Source of the DNA: Thermoplasmata archaeon
GTDB taxonomy: Archaea > Thermoplasmatota > Thermoplasmata > Thermoplasmatales > GCA-001856825
Reading direction: 5' to 3'
NCBI GenBank assembly: GCA_021797855.1
Contig: JAJZYX010000006.1
Coordinates: forward strand, 1-55,930
Length of the DNA: 55,930 nucleotides
Shown here: positions 41,439 through 49,934 of the stretch, in pieces
Layout: the number at the start of each line of letters is the position of its first letter
Position numbering within the stretch: position 1 is the first letter of the stretch
The notes under the pieces: model-generated
Databases searched by the model: none
The model's input: only the letters and a program-made list of their open reading frames with translations
Told to the model about the DNA's origin: nothing
Translations under genes and position numbers: made by a program

Positions 41439-41470
41439 TGACATCCTCTCCTCCCTAAAGGTCGGGGTTT
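41439..41470. mobile_element. Possible remnant of an IS200/IS605-type element end
   Basis: The sequence TGACATCCTCTCCTCCC, then TAAAGGTCGGGGTTT, resembles the well-known archaeal IS200/IS605 end with TGACATCCTCCCGCCC-TAAA-GGGCGGGG, with a few changes that spoil the hairpin. No transposase or TnpB gene is nearby, so it is a solo end or fossil. Confidence 0.4.
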
Positions 41471-41534
41471 ACCTGCTTCCCCCAAACCCCCAACTTCTCT
41501 ATAAGGTTTAATTCCTGTTTGGATTTGCGTTTTA

Positions 41535-43166
41535 TTGATCGAGAAGCCGAAATCTTACTCCATTAGGTCTTACTTGGAAGAGTTGAGAAGAAGACACCCT
41601 GACCAGCTGGTTGAGATAGAGGATGAAATTACTATAGATTACGAGCCCACTGCATATTACCTCGCTCTAAGAAAGAAGAATCCTGTCATACTTTTCAAGA
41701 AAATAAGAGGCTTCAGCAACTACAACCTTGTGACCAATTTATTCGGGAGCATGGAAAGACTGGCAAGGTTAGCAGGTTTCGGAACGATTGATGAAGCTAT
41801 TGAAAAATGGCCAGACATATCAAACAGTAGGCTGGTGGAACAGTTATCGATTGACGGAGATGTGAACGAAGTGTTTTCAATAAGCGAAGGCACGAGCGTA
41901 AATGTCTTCAATATACCAGTGCCATCCCATTACCCGCAGGATGGATCGAATACGGGCTTCAGCAGATACATCACTTCAGGCCTGACGACGACCCGAGACC
42001 CGGCGGACGAGGGAACCATAAACCTGAGCTTTGCCAGGATCCAACTGTTTGAAAAAGGGAAGTTTGCCTTTGACGCAGGAAGTCACGGACACCTGTGGAG
42101 CTACCTGAGACATTCCATGGACAGGGGAAAGAGACTTAGAATGACTGTGCTTGTCGGGCCCAACCCGATATTTTATCTGCTTGCAGCTTCATTCATAGAC
42201 AATGAGTTTAGCAAGGCCAGCAGAATGTTCAACATACGATTTGTACCAGGGTACGGGAACGATATTCCAATACCCTTTGACACAGAGATAGCAATAGAAG
42301 CAGAGTTCATTCCCGGAGAGACGTTTGATGAAGGACCATTTGCCGAATACGCCGGCTATATGGGATATGACTCCACAAAATACGTAGCCGAAATAAAATC
42401 AATTCTCACAAAGCCGGAGCCGATATATTTTGACATACAACCTTCCAATTCAAGTGAGCATGTTAACTTGTTCTCTGTCCCACGAACTTCCATAGTAATG
42501 AGGTCTCTTCGCGAAGCACTTCCGAAGGGTCCTGAGTATAAGGTCTCGTGGCCCCATTATGGTGGGCGATTCATGTCGCTGGCCTATGTTGACAGAGCAG
42601 AGCCAGGATTGGCGAAGCAGCTAGGCTTTTCCATTCTGGGTGCGGACCCACTGTGGAACAAGATTGTGTTCGTTAACGAGGGAAAGACTGACCTAACCAT
42701 TGAAGCAGCCCTGGCCAATCTTGCTCAGAGCAGGCACTATAATTCGGAAAATGTTTCAATAGTATCAAATATGTTTGTGATAAGCTCAGATCCTACGAGA
42801 GATAATTCTGGAAATACAGGAAAAATCGTGTTTGTTACAGAAGGGAAAAACCAAGCATTTGAGAGAGCGATAGAAGAAGATTCCGTAGTAATCAGAACGG
42901 TTAATGGGACCGTAGTGATATCCCACGACGAGCCAACCGAGGGAAAAGTGAGAATAATGGTACCCAAGGACATTGATTTAAGGGACTTCGAACAAGTTGG
43001 ATGGGTTATGGCCACTAGGCTGAACCCTACAGATGACATTACTATTGAGAGGGACCATGTCACTTTCAGGGCAATAAGAAAGGTACCTCCAGTTGCACGC
43101 CTCCCGGATGAGGTAAAGGAAAGAATTTGGAAGAGGGCGCAGTTATTTACCGGCAGATTCGCTTGA
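41535..43166 (+). CDS. UbiD-family decarboxylase
   Basis: 543 residues from a TTG. It is a prenylated-FMN decarboxylase. Family signs are the N-terminal SYLEELRRRHPDQLVEIEDEI, NLVTNLFGSMERLA, and the R..E..E active site near FIPGETFDEGPFAEYAGYMG. The C-terminal domain includes VLLIS-type SNMFVISSDPTRDN. UbiD homologues carry out the late decarboxylation in futalosine-derived menaquinone synthesis, which fits the UbiA fusion and MqnD-like genes, but a role in aromatic-acid decarboxylation is possible. The required UbiX-type prenyltransferase is not in this window. Confidence 0.88.
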   Translation: MIEKPKSYSIRSYLEELRRRHPDQLVEIEDEITIDYEPTAYYLALRKKNPVILFKKIRGFSNYNLVTNLFGSMERLARLAGFGTIDEAIEKWPDISNSRLVEQLSIDGDVNEVFSISEGTSVNVFNIPVPSHYPQDGSNTGFSRYITSGLTTTRDPADEGTINLSFARIQLFEKGKFAFDAGSHGHLWSYLRHSMDRGKRLRMTVLVGPNPIFYLLAASFIDNEFSKASRMFNIRFVPGYGNDIPIPFDTEIAIEAEFIPGETFDEGPFAEYAGYMGYDSTKYVAEIKSILTKPEPIYFDIQPSNSSEHVNLFSVPRTSIVMRSLREALPKGPEYKVSWPHYGGRFMSLAYVDRAEPGLAKQLGFSILGADPLWNKIVFVNEGKTDLTIEAALANLAQSRHYNSENVSIVSNMFVISSDPTRDNSGNTGKIVFVTEGKNQAFERAIEEDSVVIRTVNGTVVISHDEPTEGKVRIMVPKDIDLRDFEQVGWVMATRLNPTDDITIERDHVTFRAIRKVPPVARLPDEVKERIWKRAQLFTGRFA

Positions 43167-44561
43167 GCCCTCCTTTAACGCTGAATTCCTCATTTCCCTT
43201 AGTCTGTGTCTCTTGATGTAGATTAGAACAAAGGTTACAGCTACCCAGCCTATGAATGCCAATGTTCCTACGATTACCGGAGTACTGATTCCTATGAATG
43301 TAGATCCAAGAATCAACACAAAAATAGCTATCGATACAACGCTCAGGGCAATATTCCTCAAACCATATCTTCCCGAATACCTCTTGTTTATGGCTGGGAA
43401 TGCAGAATTTATGAGTATGTGTACGAAAAGAGTGCCGAGCGTAGCCCCTATCGCAGCCACAATGAATGCAGGAAATCCGCCCATTATCTCAGTGGTGGTA
43501 GCAGAGATTACGAGTGCAGAGACGGAAACAACTCCCGCTGAGATGTAAGGTGTCATTCTTCTTGAGTGCGTCCTTGCTAGTATGTTCGGAACTAGGCCAT
43601 CTCGTCCCATTGTCATCAGGACCCTGGAAGTGGCATTAGTCAGCACAACCAATCCGGTGAGGAGGCTGTTGATGAAAAGCACTGTTATTATGATCGCTGC
43701 TCCTATTCCTAGGTAACTCCCCATGATAGTAATTCCTGGAACCAGCGCTGATGCATAGCTACCCATATTGGTTGGCCCGTAAGCCACTGTGAAGACGTAT
43801 GAAGAGAATATGTAGAATATACCTAGTATGATCACGGAGTAGATCACGGATTTGCTTATTGACTCCCTTGGTTTCCTTGTTTCTTCCCCGAGCGGGGTCG
43901 AAGCTCCAAAGCCGGCAAATGCTGTGTACATTAAGAGAACACCAAGTGCAACACCAGTAAAACCGTTAGAAGAGTACTTTGGAGTGAATACCGACAGGTT
44001 GTTCAGAGAAGGATGCGAAACCAAAACGTAGAGCCCCATTCCAGCTATTACTACGATTTCGATTAGGGCCATTATCATTGTGTATGAAGTGGATATCTTA
44101 ATACCGCGGACTGATACTATGAATCCATAAGCAAGGGATGCGACCAGAATTGGTATCGTGAATACTGGTGAAACGTTAATACTGAATACGTAGGAAAGTG
44201 CTGCGGGTACGAATACTGCTATACTCAGGGAAACAAAGGCTATAGCCATTATCTGGTAGAAGATGTAGATGTAACCGGTGAAAAGAGCTGTGGATGGACC
44301 GTGACCAGCTTTCACGTACTCGTAATATCCACCCGCACCAGAAACCCTCAGAGAAATTCTGCTTATGATATATCCGTTAAGGAGGACCACAAGGAATGCG
44401 ATAACAGCTGTCAGCGGGAGTGCCCCAAGGGCAAATAGAGCTGCGCCGGTTAACGTGGCAACGGCTGCGCCTGCTGGAGCCGCACTTGCCACTCCCTGGA
44501 GAAGAGCATTCCTCAGCCCTATTGCACCAACTTGTAGTTTAGAGTGGGTCATGGAATACAC
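43143..44561 (-). CDS. APC-family amino acid permease
   Basis: 472 residues with about twelve membrane helices. The start shows LQVGAIGLRNALLQGVASAAPAGAA, where the unwound helix I region (PAGA) binds substrate, and RVSGAGGYYEYVKAGHGPS as the helix II-III loop. Later parts are FAGFGASTPLGEETRKPRESISKSV and MGRDGLVP. It takes up amino acids or amines with protons. Its 3' end overlaps ubiD by 24 nt, tail to tail. Confidence 0.9.
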   Translation of the reverse strand: MYSMTHSKLQVGAIGLRNALLQGVASAAPAGAAVATLTGAALFALGALPLTAVIAFLVVLLNGYIISRISLRVSGAGGYYEYVKAGHGPSTALFTGYIYIFYQIMAIAFVSLSIAVFVPAALSYVFSINVSPVFTIPILVASLAYGFIVSVRGIKISTSYTMIMALIEIVVIAGMGLYVLVSHPSLNNLSVFTPKYSSNGFTGVALGVLLMYTAFAGFGASTPLGEETRKPRESISKSVIYSVIILGIFYIFSSYVFTVAYGPTNMGSYASALVPGITIMGSYLGIGAAIIITVLFINSLLTGLVVLTNATSRVLMTMGRDGLVPNILARTHSRRMTPYISAGVVSVSALVISATTTEIMGGFPAFIVAAIGATLGTLFVHILINSAFPAINKRYSGRYGLRNIALSVVSIAIFVLILGSTFIGISTPVIVGTLAFIGWVAVTFVLIYIKRHRLREMRNSALKEGSSESAGK

Positions 44562-44937
44562 CTTCTTTTACCGATGCTGCATATCGGGATTGTACCGCGC
44601 TCGCATTCAGACTATATTGTATTACTTTGTACATTTCTGTTAACATATTAACGTTGCTGTAATGAATGTTACTATATTAATTTTTAGGATAGGAAGGGAG
44701 TGGGTCTTCCAGTTCAGGCAAATGGCCTTTTCGATGAGTTAAAAACGGGATAATCGATTGCACCTCAACGCTTTTCACAGACCGTCTTCCTGCAATCCGT
44801 GACAGATGGGACACATCAGCTACAAACCGGCTGAGTTTGATCTAATCTGACGAAATGAACGACTTTACCCCCTTCCATGTTCAATATGCATTTATAACTG
44901 CAAATCGACGGCCTGTCGATGTGTAATAGGGCGTTGA
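44562..44937. other. Intergenic region with no recognised gene
   Basis: 376 nt between the permease start and the end of the ACT-domain gene. It is AT-rich near the permease, with several TTATATTG and ATTAAC stretches that probably hold its promoter. No convincing frame, RNA or repeat is seen. Confidence 0.5.
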
Positions 44938-45447
44938 TTAGTAAATTGTTACTCCCTTTATTTTTCTAGACTTCTTCAGCTCCGGGATAATTGAGGCAGG
45001 TATGGGAGAGTCTGTTATTATGTAAAGTTTCGGGTCTGAAACCAGGTCTGGGTCGTCACCTATTGCTTGCCTGATACTGACCTTGTGTCTGGATAAGACC
45101 CCTACTGCGTCATAGATAATCCCGTAATCCCTTGCGTCGTACGGCTCGATGACTATTTCTCCTAGACCCAGGGATGGTGCTACCCTCCCTAGATGGATTG
45201 TCGACCTCAAATTCCTGAATATTTCAGCAAGTTGTTTATCATTCTCAACGTTGCTTATAGCCGCCTTGGCTGCTCTAGTGTCTACCTGACACACTCTGGC
45301 AATAGAGCGCAGTTCTACTTCAACGTCATTTACTAAAACCCTACCATTTTGTATCCTAAGACCGTATTCCAGAATCTTTGATATTACGAGTTTCTGAGAG
45401 TGATACCTCGAGAATTTTTGTTCGATTATCTTATTCAAGGTTGGCAC
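44938..45447 (-). CDS. ACT-domain regulator of amino acid metabolism (COG2150-like)
   Basis: 169 residues from the GTG at 45447; a longer frame opens at 45528 but its first part (RNRKKQIIATK) looks like leader. The N-terminal half is helical and HTH-like (KLVISKILEYGLRIQNGRVL, ELRSIARVCQVDTRAAKAAI). The C-terminal ACT domain has LGLGEIVIEPYDARDYGIIYDAVGVLSRHKVSIRQAIGDDP and YIITDSPIPASIIPELKK. The layout matches an archaeal family predicted to regulate amino acid metabolism. It is transcribed toward the permease, which may be a target (inference). Confidence 0.78.
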   Translation of the reverse strand: MPTLNKIIEQKFSRYHSQKLVISKILEYGLRIQNGRVLVNDVEVELRSIARVCQVDTRAAKAAISNVENDKQLAEIFRNLRSTIHLGRVAPSLGLGEIVIEPYDARDYGIIYDAVGVLSRHKVSIRQAIGDDPDLVSDPKLYIITDSPIPASIIPELKKSRKIKGVTIY

Positions 45448-45558
45448 TATTAGTAATTTTGTCGCAATTATTTGTTTTTTCCTATTTCTGCTCTTAATAA
45501 AGCCGGGTTCCGAGAGGAACCCAAACAAATTTGTATTAATTCAAAAGAGGTCTCTGTA

Positions 45559-45666
45559 TTACTTTTTCTTCTTAGGAGATGTCTTCTTTCTATCATTCGT
45601 ATTTCCTTTCGTGCCTTTAGATTTTGTTTTCTGGGCAGCCTTTTTCGTTGTCTTTCTAGATGCCAT
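45559..45666 (-). CDS. Lysine-rich mini-protein, 35 aa
   Basis: A 35-residue frame starting MASRKTTKKAAQKTKSKG and ending SPKKKK, with about 17 Lys or Arg residues and no hydrophobic core. The minus-strand TATA-like stretch at 45673-45687 lies close upstream of the ATG, so it has its own promoter and no leader. It resembles the tails of histones or of ribosomal and DNA-compaction proteins. Too small for common gene finders. The role is unknown; nucleic acid binding is likely. Confidence 0.55.
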   Translation of the reverse strand: MASRKTTKKAAQKTKSKGTKGNTNDRKKTSPKKKK

Positions 45667-45879
45667 GAATATGATATAGATTTAATGTTACTTTAGTTTT
45701 GTCCTTCTCAAGGTTGTAGGGATGACAGTTTGGCCGATAGGTAGTGATGAGGTAAGTGGAACGTGAAATATGATACAAAAATTCCGCATAACCGATTGAA
45801 GATGCTTAATTCAAAAGGGAATGCGACCATACGCAGGGAAGGACGCAACGCAACGAAATACTATCAGGAACGCATCAAA

Positions 45880-45960
45880 CGCGGGGAGGGGGAATCGAAC
45901 CCCCGCTCCCAAAGGGAAACGGCTTAGCAGGCCGTCGCCTTACCGCTCGGCTATCCCCGC
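45880..45960 (-). tRNA. tRNA-Ser(GCT)
   Basis: 81-nt class II tRNA on the minus strand: acceptor GCGGGGA/TCCCCGC, anticodon arm ACGGC-CTGCTAA-GCCGT (anticodon GCT), long variable arm with TCCC..GGGA and T arm GGGGG-TTCGATT-CCCCC. The discriminator G is the serine identity base. CCA is not encoded. Confidence 0.95.
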
Positions 45961-46121
45961 TGAACCTTACCGTACTTATCAGACAATTCGGTAGCCAGCT
46001 GCTCTAGAATTTCTTCCAGGTCCTCTCCTTCCAGTACGAGTTCGTCTCCGTTGGAATAGGAGATGACTACCCTGAACGTTTCCCCATCGTGATAAACATC
46101 GACTTCTCCAAGTTTCTGCAT
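45951..46121 (-). CDS. 56-aa acidic protein reading into tRNA-Ser
   Basis: 56 residues starting MQKLGEVDVYHDGETFRVV and continuing with DELVLEGEDLEEILEQLATEL, a beta-hairpin plus helix. A TTAATATAG box lies about 28 nt before the ATG. The stop TAG is inside the first ten bases of tRNA-Ser, so the message and the tRNA precursor overlap on the same strand. The good promoter, sensible composition and lack of stops support a real gene. No family recognised. Confidence 0.6.
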   Translation of the reverse strand: MQKLGEVDVYHDGETFRVVISYSNGDELVLEGEDLEEILEQLATELSDKYGKVQRG

Positions 46122-46225
46122 CACAATCAAACGTGATAGATGCTCTATATTAACATTTTCTGTCGATAAATTAGTTCGTTTTGCTTTATGAATCTTTATT
46201 TATTGATTTAGGTTCATATCTCTAA

Positions 46226-46753
46226 ATGGAAAAATCCGATCCTAACGAACGAAAGATAGTCTACAAAGGCATTTCCAGCACAATGAAGGAACCTTATGAA
46301 AGTGAGGCGTTCAGTGACCTCCTTAAATCCGTGGAGAATGACAAGAGAGATGGCCTCGTCAATGTCGTTATTTCAGACAGGGAAGTTGGAACTCTAAGGG
46401 TTGAGTGCGGCAGGATATACGTTAACGAGATTGTTGACCAGACCCCTCAGGAATTGGAACTACTAAGGAAGTATCCTGTATATTGGAGGATTGCAATGAG
46501 GGCGTTGATGGAGAAGTACGTGGACACAGTGGCTGATGATGCGATAGAGGATACTTCATTTGTGAGAAAGGTGAGAGAGGACCCAGACAACAGGAAGGTT
46601 GATGGTCAGCAATTCATACTTCTAATCTGGGACAGATACTGGAACGTTTCGTCGAGATTTAAGGGTGATTCCAAGGACGGGATTTACATAGTGGGAGAAA
46701 GGAATGTGTGGGAGGAGGGAGACAAGAACTCCTTCAACGAACATAACTATTGA
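46226..46753 (+). CDS. Hypothetical protein, 175 aa
   Basis: 175 residues, acidic, no membrane segment. An N-terminal strand region (IVYKGISSTM; GLVNVVISDREVGTLRVECGRIYVNEI) leads to a helical part (ELELLRKYPVYWRIAMRALMEKYVDT) and a mixed end with DGIYIVGERNVWEEG. A CTTTATTTATT box about 27 nt before the ATG suggests a leaderless mRNA. No family recognised. The 3' end overlaps the end of mvaA by 7 nt. Confidence 0.7.
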   Translation: MEKSDPNERKIVYKGISSTMKEPYESEAFSDLLKSVENDKRDGLVNVVISDREVGTLRVECGRIYVNEIVDQTPQELELLRKYPVYWRIAMRALMEKYVDTVADDAIEDTSFVRKVREDPDNRKVDGQQFILLIWDRYWNVSSRFKGDSKDGIYIVGERNVWEEGDKNSFNEHNY

Positions 46754-48009
46754 CTTCCCCTCATTTTCCTGAGCATTTCTGCTGCCACATCAGACCTGAT
46801 TTTCCTTTCCTTGACCATCATCTCTGCTATCCTATCTATTTCTTCTCCCTTTGCACCTGCGGATATTGCAACATTCCTTGCGTGGAGCTCCATGTGCCCC
46901 CTCTGAATGCCTTCGGAAGCAAGTGCTCTTATAGCTCCAAAATTCTGTGCGAGACCTACCGCGGCCAGGACATTCGCAAATTCCGCAGCGGTAGAGACAC
47001 CAAGAATTTTTCTCATCAGTCTCGCCTTCGGGTGCGTGGCTGTAGCTCCACCAACTATTCCTACCGCGAGGGGAAGCTCGATGTATCCAACGAGATCGCC
47101 GTCGTCGTTTATCTCCCATCTTGTTAGGGAGGTGTATCCATTCAGGGCCGCATACGCATGAGCTCCAGCTTCTATGGCCCTCCAGTCATTAGCTGTAGCG
47201 ATTAGCACAGAATCAATTCCATTCATTATCCCCTTATTGTGTGTGGTGGCACGAAATGGATCAATACTTGCGAACTTGTATGCCTCTACTATCCCTTCAA
47301 CTGCGTCATCTCCCCCAACCATCTTCCTATCGAAAATCGCATAAGATCTTGACATTCTATAAGTTGCGAGGTTGCTAAGAATTCTCAACCTGACCCGCCC
47401 CTTGGAAATTTCCGATATGTGTGGTGCAAGATATTCCGCCATTGTGTTCACTGCGTTCGCTCCCATGGCATCCCTGACATCAACCAGCAGGTGAACTACC
47501 AACATCGGCTCCTTCTCGTCTATGATCCTCACCTCTAGGTCCTTTGCCCCTCCGCCCAGCTTCACTAGAATCGGGTCCTGGGAATTTGCAAGTTCGAGGA
47601 GCTCTCTTTTCATTTCAAGAATCCTGAACTTTGCCCCATAAGGGTCTTTCACTCCGGTCAATTCGATTTGCCCGATCATTATGGGATCTGAAGATGTGGA
47701 TCTGAATCCTCCCTTAACCCTTGCCATTCTGGCGGCATTTGAAGCCGCTGCAACAACACTCGGTTCCTCTATTGCCATAGGTATGAGGTAATCCCGTTGA
47801 TTCACCAGGAAGTTAACGGCTATCCCGATGGGTACCTCCATTATCGAAATCACATTCTCTATCATATGGTCTGCAGTCGATTCCCCCAGGCTACCCATTT
47901 CCCTTAGAAGCGACATTTCTTCCGCGTTAAGGTTGGCCATTTTCCCGATGATATCTCTCCTTTCTTCAACTGACAGCTTGTAAAAGCCGGAAATGCTGGA
48001 GCTAGGCAT
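46747..48009 (-). CDS. mvaA: HMG-CoA reductase, class II
   Basis: 420 residues. It makes mevalonate for archaeal lipids. Class II marks: ENVISIMEVPIGIAVNF at the CoA site, the catalytic Glu in AIEEPSVVAAASNAARMAR, the catalytic Lys in THNKGIMNGID, and the catalytic His in EGIQRGHMELHARNVA, with the mobile C-terminal flap after it. GIVGGATATHPKARLMRKILG binds the nucleotide. Class II enzymes are typical of bacteria and a few archaea such as Thermoplasma and Archaeoglobus relatives, and differ from the class I enzyme of most archaea. Confidence 0.95.
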   Translation of the reverse strand: MPSSSISGFYKLSVEERRDIIGKMANLNAEEMSLLREMGSLGESTADHMIENVISIMEVPIGIAVNFLVNQRDYLIPMAIEEPSVVAAASNAARMARVKGGFRSTSSDPIMIGQIELTGVKDPYGAKFRILEMKRELLELANSQDPILVKLGGGAKDLEVRIIDEKEPMLVVHLLVDVRDAMGANAVNTMAEYLAPHISEISKGRVRLRILSNLATYRMSRSYAIFDRKMVGGDDAVEGIVEAYKFASIDPFRATTHNKGIMNGIDSVLIATANDWRAIEAGAHAYAALNGYTSLTRWEINDDGDLVGYIELPLAVGIVGGATATHPKARLMRKILGVSTAAEFANVLAAVGLAQNFGAIRALASEGIQRGHMELHARNVAISAGAKGEEIDRIAEMMVKERKIRSDVAAEMLRKMRGSQ

Positions 48010-48063
48010 ACGAGATTATGAGGCCGGCGAATAAAGATTTATCTTTCCTGACATTATGAATAC

Positions 48064-48549
48064 ATGGTAAGGGACATCCCCCTCATTCTATACAAGAACG
48101 AAGATGACCCGAAGAAATGCACGGCAAGAAAGATGAGGAGGTTCAAGATGGCCATTTTCATAAACAGGATACCTTATAACAGCGTGATCCTGTATTCCGA
48201 TTCCTCCATCAGACTTTCTCTCGAGGATTCCCGCTTTAGTAACCTGGTGGCCGTTGACGTTTCCTGGGAAAACGTTGCAAATTATCATTTCCCAAAGGAA
48301 CACACGAGGTCCCTCCCTTACCTCCTGGCAGCAAATCCCGTCAACTACGGGAAGCCCTTCAAGCTTTCAACTGTCGAGGCAATTGCAGCCTCCTACTATA
48401 TCCTTGGAAAGAAGGATGTGGCCCTCAAGATGCTTTCAAAGTTCTCCTGGGGGTTGCAGTTCATAAGGCTCAATCAGAATCCGTTGAACGATTATTCTAG
48501 GGCAAGAAATACAACTGAGATTGAGGACATCGAGAAGCAGTATTTTTAG
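48064..48549 (+). CDS. tsr3: 16S rRNA aminocarboxypropyltransferase Tsr3
   Basis: 161 residues of the Tsr3 family (SPOUT-like), which moves the 3-amino-3-carboxypropyl group of SAM onto a modified base of small-subunit rRNA. The N-terminal YKNEDDPKKCTARKMRRF and the SAM-side motif LPYLLAANPVNYGKPFKLSTVEAIAASYYILG are diagnostic, with FSWGLQFIRLNQNPLNDY at the end. It is divergent from mvaA. The last 4 nt overlap the MurL-like gene on the other strand. Confidence 0.93.
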   Translation: MVRDIPLILYKNEDDPKKCTARKMRRFKMAIFINRIPYNSVILYSDSSIRLSLEDSRFSNLVAVDVSWENVANYHFPKEHTRSLPYLLAANPVNYGKPFKLSTVEAIAASYYILGKKDVALKMLSKFSWGLQFIRLNQNPLNDYSRARNTTEIEDIEKQYF

Positions 48550-49934
48550 GTCCATTCTCCGTTCTGAAGGTGAGTCCTTCCCTTTGTGTATTCCTTCAAT
48601 ATTTCCATGATCTTCCCCCTCCACCTTTCGTCGATCATCTCGCTATTCGCGAACTCCGGGTCCTCGTGGATTTTTTCCACGTGTTCATGGTACTTCCCGT
48701 GTTTCCCTCCAGACATGAGGAAAGTGGCGTGTTCTTTCTCATCCTCGTCCAGGCGAAACAGTCTTTCGGTGTACGTCCTCAGGAAATCCTGGATGTCCTG
48801 CTCCCTGTAGTTTATCGTCCTTGGATCGATTGAGTTTGCGCAGAGGAAAAGGAGTATGCCGTCGCACTTGGTGCATCGTCCGCAAGGTACAATCTGTCCG
48901 TTCTCTTCGTGGCAGCTGTGACATGATCGCTGCAGTCTTGCCAGCTCTGGGTATCGACTGAAGAGAATCTTTTCTTCAACCAGCCCGGTTATGTTCCTAA
49001 CGGCAGAGTAGAGTCTTATGTGGTACCCTATGTTTCTGAAGTAATCGTTCATTGCTTCATCGAAATGCTGCGTCTGGTCGTATATTGCGTAGTAATGGTT
49101 GATTCCATACTCAGGCTTGAAACTTCTTGGATCGTCGAATTCGTCCCCTTTCAGCACACCCGATATCCCAAATTTCTTGAAGTATGGAATGGATGAAAAT
49201 ATGTAAACGGGGAAGATGAAGAGCTGAACCGGGTAAGTATCAGACCACATTGTCAGAGCCCTTTCATTGAGCGCCCTCACCTTCGAGTTCATCTTCCTAT
49301 AGAACCTATCTATCGTAGTCCATATCTTCAGGGTATTCTGGTATCTGGTCTTGAAATAATCATAGGCAACGCTTGCTGTTTTCCAGTGGCCCCCAGATTC
49401 ATTAACAAATATTGGGTACACGTTGGCACCTGCCTCCCTCATTATGCCAAATGAGAGGAGACTGTCCTTCCCTCCGCTCGACATTATCGCGACTGAGTCC
49501 TTTTCATTCTCATTGAAGGGCGCCCTCAGGTTTTGTTCCTTGTCTATCTCAATTCTGGGTAAATAGCTCGCTTCTTCAGTGCTTGGAGAACTAGGGACAA
49601 ATTCTTCCCTGTAGAATTCTTTACGCTTCAGAAGTTTGTTCACATAAATTTCCCTGCTGTTGATGACCATCATCTTCGAGATGAAGTCGTAGTCCTTCTG
49701 CGAGATTGGGAAGTCTGCTTCTATCACCTCTGTGAAAAGGGAGTAGTTGACAAGAGGTATCAAAGACAGCATCCTCAGGTCCTGTCTTTCCATTGTTATT
49801 GGGAAGTCGTAGCTGAAAGAGAGCGAGACCTCCTCCCGGTCAACCAGGTACTTGAGTGAGATGAGGCCGTTCCTGAGTTCAGGCTCAAACAACCTTACTT
49901 TCTCAATCGATAATAATCTGCCTTTGGCCTGCAA
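48546..49934 (-). CDS. MurL-like PP-loop ATPase, putative glutamate epimerase
   Basis: 462 residues from a TTG within the end of the DgcN gene (32-nt overlap). The N-terminal beta domain covers about 1-130. The PP-loop SSGGKDSLLSFG is at 152-163, marking an enzyme that adenylates its substrate. Later parts are NHYYAIYDQTQHFDEAMNDY, LVEEKILFSRYPEL and a zinc knuckle with C338, C341, C351, C354 and C357. This series (PP-loop, N-H, helical, CxxC...CGxCxKC) is the layout of MurL, the bacterial enzyme that epimerises the terminal L-Glu of UDP-MurNAc-dipeptide. Archaea lack that substrate, so the target here is another glutamate compound. Confidence 0.65.
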   Translation of the reverse strand: MQAKGRLLSIEKVRLFEPELRNGLISLKYLVDREEVSLSFSYDFPITMERQDLRMLSLIPLVNYSLFTEVIEADFPISQKDYDFISKMMVINSREIYVNKLLKRKEFYREEFVPSSPSTEEASYLPRIEIDKEQNLRAPFNENEKDSVAIMSSGGKDSLLSFGIMREAGANVYPIFVNESGGHWKTASVAYDYFKTRYQNTLKIWTTIDRFYRKMNSKVRALNERALTMWSDTYPVQLFIFPVYIFSSIPYFKKFGISGVLKGDEFDDPRSFKPEYGINHYYAIYDQTQHFDEAMNDYFRNIGYHIRLYSAVRNITGLVEEKILFSRYPELARLQRSCHSCHEENGQIVPCGRCTKCDGILLFLCANSIDPRTINYREQDIQDFLRTYTERLFRLDEDEKEHATFLMSGGKHGKYHEHVEKIHEDPEFANSEMIDERWRGKIMEILKEYTKGRTHLQNGEWT

